Source of the DNA: Pelagimonas sp.
GTDB taxonomy: Bacteria; Pseudomonadota; Alphaproteobacteria; Rhodobacterales; Rhodobacteraceae
Assembly: GCA_025210345.1 (NCBI GenBank)
Contig: JAOARX010000030.1
Coordinates: 79,181-143,180 of the forward strand
Reading direction: 5' to 3'
Length of the DNA: 64,000 bases
Positions within the stretch are counted from its first letter, which is position 1. Each line of letters opens with the position of its first letter. Below the pieces are notes generated by a model. The model saw only the letters and a list, made by a program, of their open reading frames with translations. It ran no database searches and was not told the origin of the DNA. A program made the translations under genes and the position numbers. Below are positions 18,477-27,415 of the stretch, piece by piece.

Positions 18477-18602
18477 CCAAAAGAATTTTGAAAAATTCTT
18501 TGGCGCTGCGCCCGAGGTAGGCGCCGGGGACATATTGAGATGGCCAGGGGGTGCTGCCCCCGCCGCGGCAATTGCCGCGTCCCCCCGGGATATTTGAGAC
18601 CC
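18477..18602. repeat. Inverted-repeat-rich intergenic element
   Basis: Directly after the pxpA stop lies an A+T-rich hairpin (10-bp arms 18480-18489 and 18492-18501). A G+C-rich block follows, with a GGGGGTGCTGCCCCC-type inverted repeat at about 18547-18561 and a perfect 16-bp palindrome CGCGGCAATTGCCGCG at 18564-18579, ending in CCCGGGATATTTGAGACCCAAAG. The layout resembles short interspersed elements I associate with Rhodobacteraceae intergenic regions. It lies between convergent genes, so a terminator role is plausible. Confidence 0.5.
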
Positions 18603-18654
18603 AAAGAAACCGTGGTGGAAAGCGCGGCCCCTATTGGCCGCGCCTGTTGTCAGA

Positions 18655-19770
18655 TCAGTCGACGCAGCCCGCCAACGTGGTTGCGGTGCCTGTGATCAGT
18701 GTCGGATAGAAGTCCTGGCCAAGCGGGATGCCTGCCCCGATGGGCGAGACTTCGACCACCTTGGGTGTGGTTGTGCCTTCGGTCGCGGCTTGGAGCAGGC
18801 GGATGTCGAACCCTGGCTCGGCGATGAAGCAGGCGGGGGCGAGCTTGGTGAATTCGGCTTTGAGTTCTGCCAGGCGGGCAGGCCCTGGTGCGGCGTCGTC
18901 GACGTCAGAAATTGCCCCGACAATGTTCAGATCAAAGCTGTGATCGTAATACTGGTAGGCATCATGCGCGACCGCCAGGCGGACATCATGGAGCGGCGCA
19001 AGCGTGACGCGGGCCTGTTCTCGGGCTTCTTCGAGACGTGCAACTGCGTTGGTCGCGTTCTGACGGTACACTTCGGCGTTCGCCGGGTCGATTTCTGAAA
19101 GCTCGGCTGCGATGGCTTTGACCCAGATCTGAGCGATGTCCGGGGAGAGCCACATGTGATAGTCTGGGCCGTCGTGGTGATGGTGGTGGTGGTCATCCGC
19201 GTCGGCATGCGCATCGTGATCGTCATGATCGGCGCCTTCCGCATGGTCGTCATGGTCGTGGTGCTCTTCTTCGCCGGCGTGATCATCGTGCTTGTCTTCC
19301 GAACCGTGATCGTCATGATCGTCATGATCGTCATGATCGTCATGATCGTCATGATCGTCATGATCGTCATGATCGTCATGATCGTCATGATCGTCATCTT
19401 GGTCGAACATTGCGCTTGTCCGGGATTCGAGGATTTCGATGCCGGGCAGGTTTGACAGCTCAATGACATGCGCCGTTTCCGCCAGGGTTTCGATCGGATC
19501 GTGAAGCTGCGGGCTGAGGCCCTCACCGACCCAAAGCACCAAATCCGCGTTCGACAGGGCACGCGCCTGGGAGGGGCGCATTGAGAAATGGTGCGGAGAA
19601 TCGCCTTGTTCGATGATCAAGGCAGGTTCACCCAAGTCGCCCAAGACCATGGCAGCCAACCCATGCACCGGAGCGATGTCCGTCGCCACATTGGGCACAT
19701 CGGCAAAGGAAATTGCCGGGGTCATAATGGGCGCAAGGGCCAGTGCGGTCGATCTGAGGAAGCGGGTCAT
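18655..19770 (-). CDS. znuA: Zinc ABC transporter substrate-binding protein
   Basis: Periplasmic zinc-binding component of the ZnuABC importer. The 371-residue precursor has a signal peptide (cleavage near ISFA at residue 23) and the expected metal ligands: His60 in SPHHFSMRP, His205 in YHMWLSPD and a third His in LAVAHDAYQYY. Between the first and second ligands lies a very long His/Asp loop (about residues 124-200), including a run of DDH units from a perfect DNA tandem repeat; such loops act as zinc traps in ZnuA. AGGAG precedes the ATG. It is transcribed away from zur-znuCB, with Zur-like boxes between them. Confidence 0.96.
   Translation of the reverse strand: MTRFLRSTALALAPIMTPAISFADVPNVATDIAPVHGLAAMVLGDLGEPALIIEQGDSPHHFSMRPSQARALSNADLVLWVGEGLSPQLHDPIETLAETAHVIELSNLPGIEILESRTSAMFDQDDDHDDHDDHDDHDDHDDHDDHDDHDDHDDHGSEDKHDDHAGEEEHHDHDDHAEGADHDDHDAHADADDHHHHHHDGPDYHMWLSPDIAQIWVKAIAAELSEIDPANAEVYRQNATNAVARLEEAREQARVTLAPLHDVRLAVAHDAYQYYDHSFDLNIVGAISDVDDAAPGPARLAELKAEFTKLAPACFIAEPGFDIRLLQAATEGTTTPKVVEVSPIGAGIPLGQDFYPTLITGTATTLAGCVD
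19308..19397. repeat. Ten perfect 9-bp tandem repeats in znuA
   Basis: GATCGTCAT is repeated ten times without a mismatch (90 bases). On the minus strand it encodes Asp-Asp-His units of the zinc-trapping loop. The unit is a multiple of three, so copy-number change by slippage would lengthen or shorten the loop without a frameshift. Confidence 0.95.
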
Positions 19771-19790
19771 TTAGGGCTCCTGATTGGGTG

Positions 19791-19827
19791 ATGATATAAC
19801 ATTGTGGCTTGTATGTTGTTATTACAT
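19791..19827. promoter_or_regulatory. Two Zur-box-like palindromes in the znuA-zur divergent region
   Basis: ATGATATAACAT at 19791-19802 differs at one base from the palindrome ATGTTATAACAT, the core I recall for alphaproteobacterial Zur sites. TTGTTATTACAT at 19816-19827 (ATGTAATAACAA on the other strand) differs at two. They lie 20-60 bases from the znuA start and about 90-130 bases from the zur start. Binding by Zur with zinc would repress both arms. Confidence 0.5.
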
Positions 19828-19917
19828 TACATATCAACCCTGAAAACGCTATTCTTGCGATTTCCGGGAGGGGCAGGGGAACTCGCATGCTGCGCTGATA
19901 TTCATATGAGGGTGTCT

Positions 19918-20394
19918 ATGACCATCGGTTTTGAAACACATGATCATGCCAAATGCGTAACGTCCGGGCTGGCCGCAGCCGAAGCCGAGTGCAAAGAGAA
20001 GGGATTGCAGTTCACAGCCGTGCGTCGCAGAACGCTGGAAATCCTGTTGCAGGCGCATAAGGCCATGGGGGCTTATGAGGTCTTGGACCAACTTCGCGAC
20101 GATGGGTTGGGCGGACAGCCCCCGGTGGCTTACCGGGCGTTGGACTTTCTGGTGAAGAACGGGTTTGTCCATCGGATCGAACGGCTGAATGCCTTTATCG
20201 CCTGTGCGCATCCCGGGCGCAGACATGCGCCGTGCTTTTTGATTTGCACCAAGTGTGAAACCGTGGTCGAGGCCCCAGGGCAACCGATTGCCCAGGCGCT
20301 TGGGGTAGCGGCACAGGACATGGGGTTTGCGATCAAAAAGGTGGCGATCGAGGCAGAGGGTTTGTGCCCGCGCTGCCTGGACCACGCCGCATGA
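19918..20394 (+). CDS. zur: Zinc uptake regulator, Fur family
   Basis: Zinc-sensing repressor of zinc import. The start at 19918 follows GAGGG at good spacing and gives 158 residues: a winged-helix domain (FTAVRRRTLEILLQAHKAMGAYEVLDQL, then PPVAYRALDFLVKNGFVHRI) and a dimerization domain with the structural zinc Cys pairs CTKC and CPRC. The segment HPGRRHAPCFLIC supplies sensor-site His/Cys. Earlier in-frame ATGs run into the operator region and are unlikely. The stop overlaps the znuC start, so the regulator is made with the transporter it controls. Confidence 0.92.
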   Translation: MTIGFETHDHAKCVTSGLAAAEAECKEKGLQFTAVRRRTLEILLQAHKAMGAYEVLDQLRDDGLGGQPPVAYRALDFLVKNGFVHRIERLNAFIACAHPGRRHAPCFLICTKCETVVEAPGQPIAQALGVAAQDMGFAIKKVAIEAEGLCPRCLDHAA

Positions 20395-21200
20395 GCGCCC
20401 TGTTCGAGGCCCGTGATCTGACGGTGACCATGGGCGCGCGAACCATTGTGAGCAAGGTGAACTTTGCGCTGCAAGAAGGTGAAATTGTCACCGTTGTCGG
20501 GCCAAACGGATCCGGGAAATCTACCTTGCTGCGCGCGTTGATCGGGGCGCTGCAACCCAGCGAAGGCACGGTTTCCCGGCGCGATGGGCTGCGAATTGGC
20601 TATGTGCCCCAAGGGCTTAGGCTGGATGCTTCGATGCCGATGTCCGTGTCGCGCTTTTTGAACCTGCCAAGACGTTTCTCAGCGCGTCAACAACAGCAAT
20701 CGCTGAACGATGCGGGGGCGGGACATCTGGCGGATCGTCAGATGGTGGATCTGTCGGGGGGGCAGTTTCAGCGTGTCCTGCTTGCCCGTGCGATTTTGCA
20801 ACGCCCACATGTTCTGATGCTGGACGAGCCCACCACCGGGTTGGATCAGCCGGGACAAGCGGCGTTTTACAAGCGCATCGAAGATGTTCGCAATGTGCTG
20901 GGCTGCGCGGTGATGATGGTCAGCCACGAACTTCATGTGGTGATGAGCGCGTCGGATCGGGTGATCTGCATGAATGGTCATATCTGCTGTGAGGGCCATC
21001 CCGAGGTGGTCGCCCAGGCCGAAGAGTATCGCGCGTTGTTTGGCACCGGAACAGGGGGGGCGCTGGCGCTGTATCGCCACGAGCACCAACATCGCCACGA
21101 TGCCGAAACCGGGACCAGGCCGCATGTGCATGGTCCGGGATGTGATTGTGACGACCCGGAGGGCACCGCCGGAAACACGGAGACCCGGAATGCTGGATAG
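20391..21200 (+). CDS. znuC: Zinc ABC transporter ATP-binding protein
   Basis: ATPase of the ZnuABC importer, 269 residues from the ATG that overlaps the zur stop. Walker A is GPNGSGKST (37-45), the signature is LSGGQFQRVLLARAI, Walker B is VLMLDEPTTGLD and the switch His is in MMVSHELH. The C-terminal tail is rich in His and Cys (HEHQHRHDAE, HVHGPGCDCDD), a feature of ZnuC proteins that suggests zinc sensing or storage. It overlaps znuB by 11 bases. Confidence 0.95.
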   Translation: MSALFEARDLTVTMGARTIVSKVNFALQEGEIVTVVGPNGSGKSTLLRALIGALQPSEGTVSRRDGLRIGYVPQGLRLDASMPMSVSRFLNLPRRFSARQQQQSLNDAGAGHLADRQMVDLSGGQFQRVLLARAILQRPHVLMLDEPTTGLDQPGQAAFYKRIEDVRNVLGCAVMMVSHELHVVMSASDRVICMNGHICCEGHPEVVAQAEEYRALFGTGTGGALALYRHEHQHRHDAETGTRPHVHGPGCDCDDPEGTAGNTETRNAG

Positions 21201-21990
21201 CTTGCTGAACGATTTTATGGGGCGCGCGGTTCTGGGGGCGATCGGGGTCGCGATTGCGGCGGCTCCGCTGGGGGTGTTCGTAATCTGGCGACGCATGGCC
21301 TATTTCGGTGATGCCACGTCGCACGCAGCGGTTCTGGGGGTTGCCCTGGCGCTGGCCTTCGAGATCCCGATTTTTGCGGGCACGCTGTTGGTTGCATTGG
21401 CGGTGGCCGCGCTTGTTTCCGAATTGGGGTCGCGCAGCTATGGCGCGGACATGATTCTTGGGGTTGCGTCACATGCGGCGTTGGCGCTGGGGCTGATGGC
21501 CGTCAGTTTTGTGGATGGCCCGCGGTTGGATCTGGAATCTTACTTGTTTGGTGACATTCTGGCGGTGACGCGTGGCGATTTGGCGGTGATCTGGGGCGGG
21601 GCTGTGCTGGTTTGCGCATTGATCGCCTGGCGGTGGACGGCACTTTTGACCGCGACACTTTCCCCCGATCTGGCCTGGGCGTCTGGGATCAATCCCGCGC
21701 GGGAAACCCGTGTGTTGACCTTTGCGCTTGCCATCGTGGTTGCCGTGGCGCTCAAGGCGGTGGGCGCGCTCTTGATCGGCGCCATGCTGATCATCCCGGC
21801 TGCCAGCGCGCGCAGCCTGTCGCGCACCCCTGAGCAGATGGTGTTCATCGCTGCAGGATTGGGCATTCTCGCCGCTGCGCTGGGGCTGTGGGGCGCATGG
21901 GAATGGGACAGCCGCGCGGGGCCAAGTATCGTGAGCGCGGCGGCGCTGCTGTTTGGGCTTAGCATGATCTGGCGGTGGGCGTGGGGCTAG
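21190..21990 (+). CDS. znuB: Zinc ABC transporter permease
   Basis: Membrane channel of the zinc importer, 266 residues from the ATG at 21190 inside the end of znuC. About eight hydrophobic segments are visible. FVIWRRMAYFGDATSHAAVLG is the conserved N-terminal family segment, and ALLIGAMLIIPAASARSL the conserved one near the C-terminus. The longer frame from 20974 runs through znuC and is rejected. It is the last gene of the zur-znuCB operon. Confidence 0.95.
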   Translation: MLDSLLNDFMGRAVLGAIGVAIAAAPLGVFVIWRRMAYFGDATSHAAVLGVALALAFEIPIFAGTLLVALAVAALVSELGSRSYGADMILGVASHAALALGLMAVSFVDGPRLDLESYLFGDILAVTRGDLAVIWGGAVLVCALIAWRWTALLTATLSPDLAWASGINPARETRVLTFALAIVVAVALKAVGALLIGAMLIIPAASARSLSRTPEQMVFIAAGLGILAAALGLWGAWEWDSRAGPSIVSAAALLFGLSMIWRWAWG

Positions 21991-22025
21991 CCAAAGCCCC
22001 CCAACCTTGCCGTGTGCATTGGGAA

Positions 22026-22054
22026 ACGATGGGCGAAACCCGTCCGCCCATCGT
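22026..22054. terminator. Hairpin between convergent znuB and the histidine kinase
   Basis: A perfect 10-bp stem (ACGATGGGCG at 22026-22035, complement at 22045-22054) with a 9-base loop lies 36 bases past both stop codons. There is no clear T-run, so it may be a weak terminator or an mRNA-end stabilizer. Confidence 0.4.
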
Positions 22055-22089
22055 GTTCGCGCGTCGGGACTGTCATCCAGTTATCAGGG

Positions 22090-25000
22090 TCACTCTTTTG
22101 AACGATCAGGATGCGTTCCGTTCAAAACCGAATAGATTGTTTCTGTGAGCTTGCTGGATTGGAACGGCTTGGTCAGGAGGATCTGATCCGAGCCACCCGC
22201 GCCAAATCGAGAAATCGCCTCGGCGGGGTATCCTGACATGAACACAGTTTTGATGCGCGGGTGGCTGTCGAGGATTGAATCGATGAAATCCGGGCCGCTC
22301 GTGCCCCCTGGGAGAACCACGTCGCTGAGAATTAATGACACCTCAGGCGTCTTGGCGAGGGTGGTTCGCGCGGACTGGGCATCTTGCGCCGTAATCACAT
22401 CATAGCCTTGCCGTTTAAGCATCTTTTTCGTGAGCGCACGCAGCGCTGGGTCATCTTCGATCACCAGAATGATCTCACCTTGCCCCTTGGGAACGGGGGG
22501 GGATGTGCTGGCAGCGGGTTTGGGAAGCTCTGCGCCCGCACGCGGAAGATACAGCGTAATGGTCGTGCCTGATCCCAGGTCACTTTCGATACGGGCGGCG
22601 CCCCCCGATTGCTGCGCAAACCCCAATACCATTGACAGGCCAAGGCCGCTGCCCTGGCCGACGCCCTTGGTGGTAAAGAAGGGTTCAAACGCGTGCTCAA
22701 GGGTTTCTTGGGACATGCCGGTGCCATTGTCGATGATCTTAAGGACAACATAATCACCGGGCGCCAGCGCCCGTGCGCCGCTCTGCTGATCGGAAACGAT
22801 CGTTTCATTGGAGCTTGTGATACAAAGCGCTCCGCCATCAGGCATGGCATCACGGGCGTTCAAAGCAAGGTTCAAGAGAGCGTTTTCAATTTGCCCCTCA
22901 TCGGCAAGCGCGGTCCAGGTCTCGGAGTCTGCGTTCAGATCAAGACTGATGGTCTCGCCCAGCACCGGATGGATCAGATCGGGCAGGCCGGCCAACAGGC
23001 TGACAATATCCACGTTCGAGGGTCGCAGCGGTTGGCGGCGCGAAAACGCCAACAGCCTCTGGGTCAGATCAGCCCCCCGTTGGGCCGAACGCATGATCGC
23101 GTTCATAAGCGGGGATACGGTTTCATCCTCGATCAGGTCAGAGATCAGTTCGATATTTCCAAGGATGACCGCCAACAAATTGTTAAAGTCATGTGCGACA
23201 CCGCCGGTCAGCTGCCCAATAGCGTCCATTTTCTGGGCTTGGTGCAACTTGTCTTCCAGCGTGATCCGGTCGGTGATGTCCGAAAGCACCCCGACCGAAC
23301 GGACCGCGCGCTTGTCGTTTCCACGCACCGCATGACCGCGGGCCAGAAACCACCGGTATTCGCCCGATTTGGTGCGAAGCCGTTGTTCGGTATTGAGGGC
23401 AACAGAGGGGGTCTTGAGATGCGCAATGACCGATTGATGAAACCTCTCACGTTCATCGGGATGGATAAGTGACAAATAGGATTCCCGGGCAAGCGCATAG
23501 TATTCTTCGGCGGTGTATCCTAGGGTTTCAGCAAATCCCGGGGACAGGTACAGTTCTTTCCGGGTCAAATCCCAGTCCCAGATTGATACCTGCTCAACCG
23601 CGAGAGCAAGGCGTTCTTCGCTGGCGCGCAGGGCCTGGGCGCTTTTGACCTGTTCGGTCACATCCTTGCCCACAGTTGCGATACAGCCATTTGACAGTTG
23701 CTGTTCATGCAGCCTGAGGATCTGACCGCCCCGGCGGTGAACTTCGAACGGCTGCGGGTTGGGCGCGTAGCGCCGTTTGACGCTTTGGGCGATAAAGTCG
23801 TCAATCGCGAGCGTCATGTCAGGCATGTGACCCGCTTCGGCACCCGCGCGGATGAAATCTTCAAAGCGGGTGCCGGGAACCAGAACATGCGGGACGTCAT
23901 GATTGATCAGGCGGAACTGCCGGTTGCCAAAGACAAGGCGGTCCTCTTGATCCCATAGGCTGAACAATTCGCTCATGCCTTCGACCGAGTCGGCGAGCAT
24001 CTGATTCGCGACTTCTGCGGCACGTTTGGCCTGAACCGTTTCTGTGATATGAGAGGCAATTCCACGGTATCCCGTGAATTTTCCAACGCTGTCAAAAGCT
24101 GGCACGCCGGATACGCGCAACCATTTTTCTTCGCCGTTTACAGTTATGGAATATTCAAAATTTTTAAAGGGTTGATGGGCCTCAAGTGATGCGAGATGCG
24201 CGTCCCATGCGGCGTCATTATCATGACTCGGGTGAAGAAAATCTGACCGGGTTTTGCCAAGAAAATGGTCCACCGGAACGCCAAGCGCGTCGCGAACCCC
24301 TTCGGAAAACCAGCAGAACCGCAGGTTTTGGTCCATTTCCCAAAACCAATCCGAGCTGGAGACCGCAAAATCCCGTAGCCGGGTTTGGCTTATACGCAGG
24401 CTTTGTTGGCGATCCAGCAACAAGTGACTGAGTGTAGCAAGGACAACCGCAATCGTCGCGCCAGCATAGAGGATGGCTTCGTCTGTCATCTGGTCAGCGG
24501 TCTGTCGCCAGACGGGATTTGGTGTCGCATAGATCTGCCACGTGCGGTTGCCGACCGCGATGTTGTCGGGAACCGATGTGACGGTTGCGGGGTCGTTTGT
24601 CTCAACGTCCGCAAAGAATATATCGCTGGAATCCGCGATGGTCAGATGGAAGCGCCCCGCTTCAAAGGCATTCAACGTCGACGCGATCAGCGTGTCACTG
24701 CGAAACACCGCATTTAACATGCCAGCGGGTTCGCCGTTGTAGGTCAGCGGCAAATAGATCACAAACCCTGTCCCGCCCTGCGCCAGTGTCAAAGGGCGGG
24801 TGACGTGCATGTGGTTGGTCAAAAGCGCCTTAGCCATCGCTTCGCGCGGGATATCCAGCCGGTTCAAATCCAACCCCAGTGCGGCTTCGTTGCCGATCAG
24901 GGGGGTTACGGTGCGGATAATCCCATCCGTGTCCACCCAGTTCAGCGCCTGAATGTTATCGAACAGATCATGGACGAATTGTGTTTCTGCACGGAATGCC

Positions 25001-25239
25001 TCGGGATCACGTGGATCGACGCTTTCGAATTCGGCCCCCAGTACCATAACCGCATTCAAATAGGCGTCCAGATGTGTCCCAAGTCTTGTGGCAAAATTGG
25101 CCCGGAACAACCGGCTTTCCTGGTTCAGCTGACTGCGCTGCATATTACGATGGGACAGGCTAAGGGCGAACGACACGCAGAAAACCAGAACCAGAATCCC
25201 TATCGGGATCAGGAATTTCGGCTGAAAGATGCGCATCAT
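22090..25239 (-). CDS. Hybrid sensor histidine kinase (CHASE-PAS-HisKA-HATPase-REC)
   Basis: A 1049-residue inner-membrane kinase. It has a first membrane segment (10-28), a periplasmic CHASE-like ligand domain (about 55-235), a second membrane segment (257-276) and three PAS-type domains (about 285-400, 410-530 and 535-660, the last with the PAC ending RSVGVLSDITDR). HisKA follows with H683 in GGVAHDFNNLL, then a HATPase with NALLNLALNARDAMPDGG and GQGSGLGLSMV, and a C-terminal receiver with phospho-acceptor D973 in LSDVVLPGG. No response regulator or output gene is adjacent, so it is an orphan whose partner lies elsewhere. CHASE domains often sense small organic molecules; the ligand is unknown. 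Confidence 0.92.
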   Translation of the reverse strand: MMRIFQPKFLIPIGILVLVFCVSFALSLSHRNMQRSQLNQESRLFRANFATRLGTHLDAYLNAVMVLGAEFESVDPRDPEAFRAETQFVHDLFDNIQALNWVDTDGIIRTVTPLIGNEAALGLDLNRLDIPREAMAKALLTNHMHVTRPLTLAQGGTGFVIYLPLTYNGEPAGMLNAVFRSDTLIASTLNAFEAGRFHLTIADSSDIFFADVETNDPATVTSVPDNIAVGNRTWQIYATPNPVWRQTADQMTDEAILYAGATIAVVLATLSHLLLDRQQSLRISQTRLRDFAVSSSDWFWEMDQNLRFCWFSEGVRDALGVPVDHFLGKTRSDFLHPSHDNDAAWDAHLASLEAHQPFKNFEYSITVNGEEKWLRVSGVPAFDSVGKFTGYRGIASHITETVQAKRAAEVANQMLADSVEGMSELFSLWDQEDRLVFGNRQFRLINHDVPHVLVPGTRFEDFIRAGAEAGHMPDMTLAIDDFIAQSVKRRYAPNPQPFEVHRRGGQILRLHEQQLSNGCIATVGKDVTEQVKSAQALRASEERLALAVEQVSIWDWDLTRKELYLSPGFAETLGYTAEEYYALARESYLSLIHPDERERFHQSVIAHLKTPSVALNTEQRLRTKSGEYRWFLARGHAVRGNDKRAVRSVGVLSDITDRITLEDKLHQAQKMDAIGQLTGGVAHDFNNLLAVILGNIELISDLIEDETVSPLMNAIMRSAQRGADLTQRLLAFSRRQPLRPSNVDIVSLLAGLPDLIHPVLGETISLDLNADSETWTALADEGQIENALLNLALNARDAMPDGGALCITSSNETIVSDQQSGARALAPGDYVVLKIIDNGTGMSQETLEHAFEPFFTTKGVGQGSGLGLSMVLGFAQQSGGAARIESDLGSGTTITLYLPRAGAELPKPAASTSPPVPKGQGEIILVIEDDPALRALTKKMLKRQGYDVITAQDAQSARTTLAKTPEVSLILSDVVLPGGTSGPDFIDSILDSHPRIKTVFMSGYPAEAISRFGAGGSDQILLTKPFQSSKLTETIYSVLNGTHPDRSKE

Positions 25240-25320
25240 ACGGTAAGTTCGTCCTTGTTACCAATACCGTTACCGCAATCTTAGTTTAGCTTTGGTGAAA
25301 GTGCCACCTATGCGATTGTG

Positions 25321-26688
25321 TTAGGTCCGTGTTTTGGGTCTCCCCCGAGTTGGCTCTGCGCCTAGCGCGGATGTCGCCAAGGGATCAAAGGGATCAAGGG
25401 GATCACTTGCCGGTCCCGATGCGGGGGATAGGCGTCGGAGCGCGGCGCGGGCGTGGCCTTCCATCCCTTCCATGCGGCTGATCCGGGCGGTGCGTTGCGC
25501 CAATTCATGTGCTGCACTGCGCGTCGCGCGCTGCCAGGTGATGGTTTTTGTGAATTTATGCACCGACAATCCCCCAGTATAGCGCGCGGCGCCACTGGTC
25601 GGCAGCACATGATTGGGTCCAGAGGTCTTGTCGCCAAAGGCCACGGTGGTTTCTTCCCCAAGAAAAAGAGATCCATAGGCCGTCAGCCGGCCCAACCACC
25701 AATCGAGATTATCGGCCTGCACATGCAGGTGTTCTGGCGCATAGCTGTCTGAAACCTGCGCCGCTTCTTCACGGGTTTCACACAAGACTACCTCGGCACG
25801 GTCCTGCCAGGCGATACGCGCGGCGGCCGCGTTGGGATCGGGCATGCTTTCGATCAGCGTAGGGACACGGGCCATGACCGCCTGTGCCAAGGCACGGTGC
25901 GTCGTCACCAGCCAGACCGGGCTGTCAACGCCATGTTCCGCCTGGCTGACAAGGTCCCAGGCCACGGTTTCGGGATTGGCGGTTTCATCCGCGATCACCA
26001 GCGAATCCGTGGGTCCGGCAAACATGTCGATGCCCACCTTGCCAAACAATTGCCGCTTGGCTTCGGCCACATAGGCATTGCCCGGACCCACAAGAATATC
26101 GGCGGGTTGCCCCCCGAACAGCCCTTGTTCCATCGCGGCGATGCCCTGAACCCCGCCAAGGTTCAAGATCAGATCGGCACCGCAAAGATCCATCGCATAG
26201 ACAATCGCATCGGGAATGCCCTGACCCGGACGCGCTGGCGACACAGCGGTGATCTGCGGCACACCCGCCACCTTGGCGGTCGTGATGGTCATCAATGCGC
26301 TGGCAATATGTGAATAGCGCCCACCGGGCACATAGCAGCCCGCGCAGCCCACGGGGATCTGTTTTTGGCCCGCGATCAGGCCGGGGATGACTTCGATTTC
26401 CGTATCTTGAATGGTCGCCTGTTGCGCCTGGGCGAAACGGCGGATGTTGTCGTGGGCAAAGCGAATGTCCTCTTTCAAGGTTTCGGGCACACGCGCGCAG
26501 GCTTGGGCGCGCGCCTCGTCACTCAGCACGATCTCTCCCTCCCAGCCATCCAGCTGCTTGGCGTACCGCTGGACGGCTTCTTCGCCACCCTGGGTGATCG
26601 TATGCAACATGACCTGCACAATGTCGCGAATGTCGGCGTTTTCCGACGCGGGACGGGGTGTGGCTTGTTTGAGATAGGTGATGGCCAT
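25321..26688 (-). CDS. HisD-family amino-alcohol/sulfonate dehydrogenase
   Basis: A 455-residue paralogue of histidinol dehydrogenase with the catalytic APEHLHVQ, the metal segment LVSQAEHGVDSP, VGPGNAYVAEAKRQLFG, and TSGPNHVLPTSGAARYTGG. It should therefore be an active zinc, NAD+-dependent alcohol-to-acid dehydrogenase. Biosynthetic hisD is at 6815-8116, so this copy is probably catabolic. Related HisD-like enzymes include HpsN, which oxidizes 2,3-dihydroxypropane-1-sulfonate. The location after a CuyA-like lyase and a racemase favours a C3 sulfonate or an amino-alcohol sulfonate as substrate. The start at 26688 is the usual family start (MAITYLKQ), but no good ribosome-binding site precedes it. 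The C-terminus has a Pro/Asp-rich tail of about 30 residues. Confidence 0.82.
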   Translation of the reverse strand: MAITYLKQATPRPASENADIRDIVQVMLHTITQGGEEAVQRYAKQLDGWEGEIVLSDEARAQACARVPETLKEDIRFAHDNIRRFAQAQQATIQDTEIEVIPGLIAGQKQIPVGCAGCYVPGGRYSHIASALMTITTAKVAGVPQITAVSPARPGQGIPDAIVYAMDLCGADLILNLGGVQGIAAMEQGLFGGQPADILVGPGNAYVAEAKRQLFGKVGIDMFAGPTDSLVIADETANPETVAWDLVSQAEHGVDSPVWLVTTHRALAQAVMARVPTLIESMPDPNAAAARIAWQDRAEVVLCETREEAAQVSDSYAPEHLHVQADNLDWWLGRLTAYGSLFLGEETTVAFGDKTSGPNHVLPTSGAARYTGGLSVHKFTKTITWQRATRSAAHELAQRTARISRMEGMEGHARAALRRLSPASGPASDPLDPFDPLATSALGAEPTRGRPKTRT

Positions 26689-26701
26689 GGGAGGAGGTCC
26701 G

Positions 26702-27415
26702 TCAATAAGAGAGAATATGCGTATGGATGGCCTGCGCCAGCACATCGAGCGTATCGAGCAGCGGGGGCAGGTCGCGGGCGCGGTCAGCCTGGGCAAGATC
26801 GGGGGTCAGCAAAGAGAATTCGGAACAGCCGATCAACAGCAGATCCGCGCCCCGGGCTTGTAACTCGGAGGCGGTTTGAACCAAGGTGGCAAGGCTGTTG
26901 GGGTTTGGTCCATTGGCTTTGATGTCGCGAATGGCACTCAGCATCCGATCCGGGTTTTCCGGCCAGACCGCGCTTAGACCCGCACGCGCGAGCGCGGGAT
27001 CAAAGACCCCGGCGCTTTGCGTGGCCGGAGAGGCCAGAATGCCAATGGCGCCCGCCTTGCGAATCTGTTGCGCGGCTTGGACAACCGCAAGATCCACCAT
27101 ATGCAAAAGCGGAATTTGCACCGCGGTCTGGATGTCCCCGGCATAGGCATGCGCGGTGTTGCAGGGCATGGCCAGCGCCGTTGCCCCGGCTTGCTCCAAC
27201 CGCTGGGCCATCCGGGCAAGTGTCGGGCCGGGGGGCTCCCCGGTGCCTTCGATCAGATGGGCAATTCTGGAGGGAACCTGCGGGTTCATATCAATGAACA
27301 AGGGCAGGTGATCCGCGTCATCACGCGCGTCGATCCGCGCCAAGAGGCGCTGTTGCAAAAGGATCGTCGCCTCGGGGCCCATGCCGCCCAATATGCCCAC
27401 AGGTTGAAAGGTCAT
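26702..27415 (-). CDS. Aspartate/glutamate-racemase family protein
   Basis: Cofactor-independent amino-acid racemase, 237 residues. Both catalytic cysteines are present, in MPCNTAH and [10 protein letters not shown], and the N-terminal [10 protein letters not shown] is the family start. It should invert the alpha-carbon of an acidic amino acid. It overlaps the CuyA-like gene by ATGA and is followed 13 bases later by the HisD-like gene, so the three are coexpressed. Given the neighbours, D/L-cysteate, a close aspartate analogue, is an attractive substrate; this is inference. Confidence 0.85.
   Translation of the reverse strand: MTFQPVGILGGMGPEATILLQQRLLARIDARDDADHLPLFIDMNPQVPSRIAHLIEGTGEPPGPTLARMAQRLEQAGATALAMPCNTAHAYAGDIQTAVQIPLLHMVDLAVVQAAQQIRKAGAIGILASPATQSAGVFDPALARAGLSAVWPENPDRMLSAIRDIKANGPNPNSLATLVQTASELQARGADLLLIGCSEFSLLTPDLAQADRARDLPPLLDTLDVLAQAIHTHILSY

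Noticed and set aside
19308..19397. Possible CRISPR array
   Set aside because: The repeat units are 9 bases, contiguous and lack spacers; they encode part of ZnuA.
19156..19455. Frame encoding Val/Ile/Met repeats that looks like membrane helices
   Set aside because: It is the other strand of the ZnuA Asp-Asp-His repeat; the apparent hydrophobicity is an artefact of the 9-base repeat.
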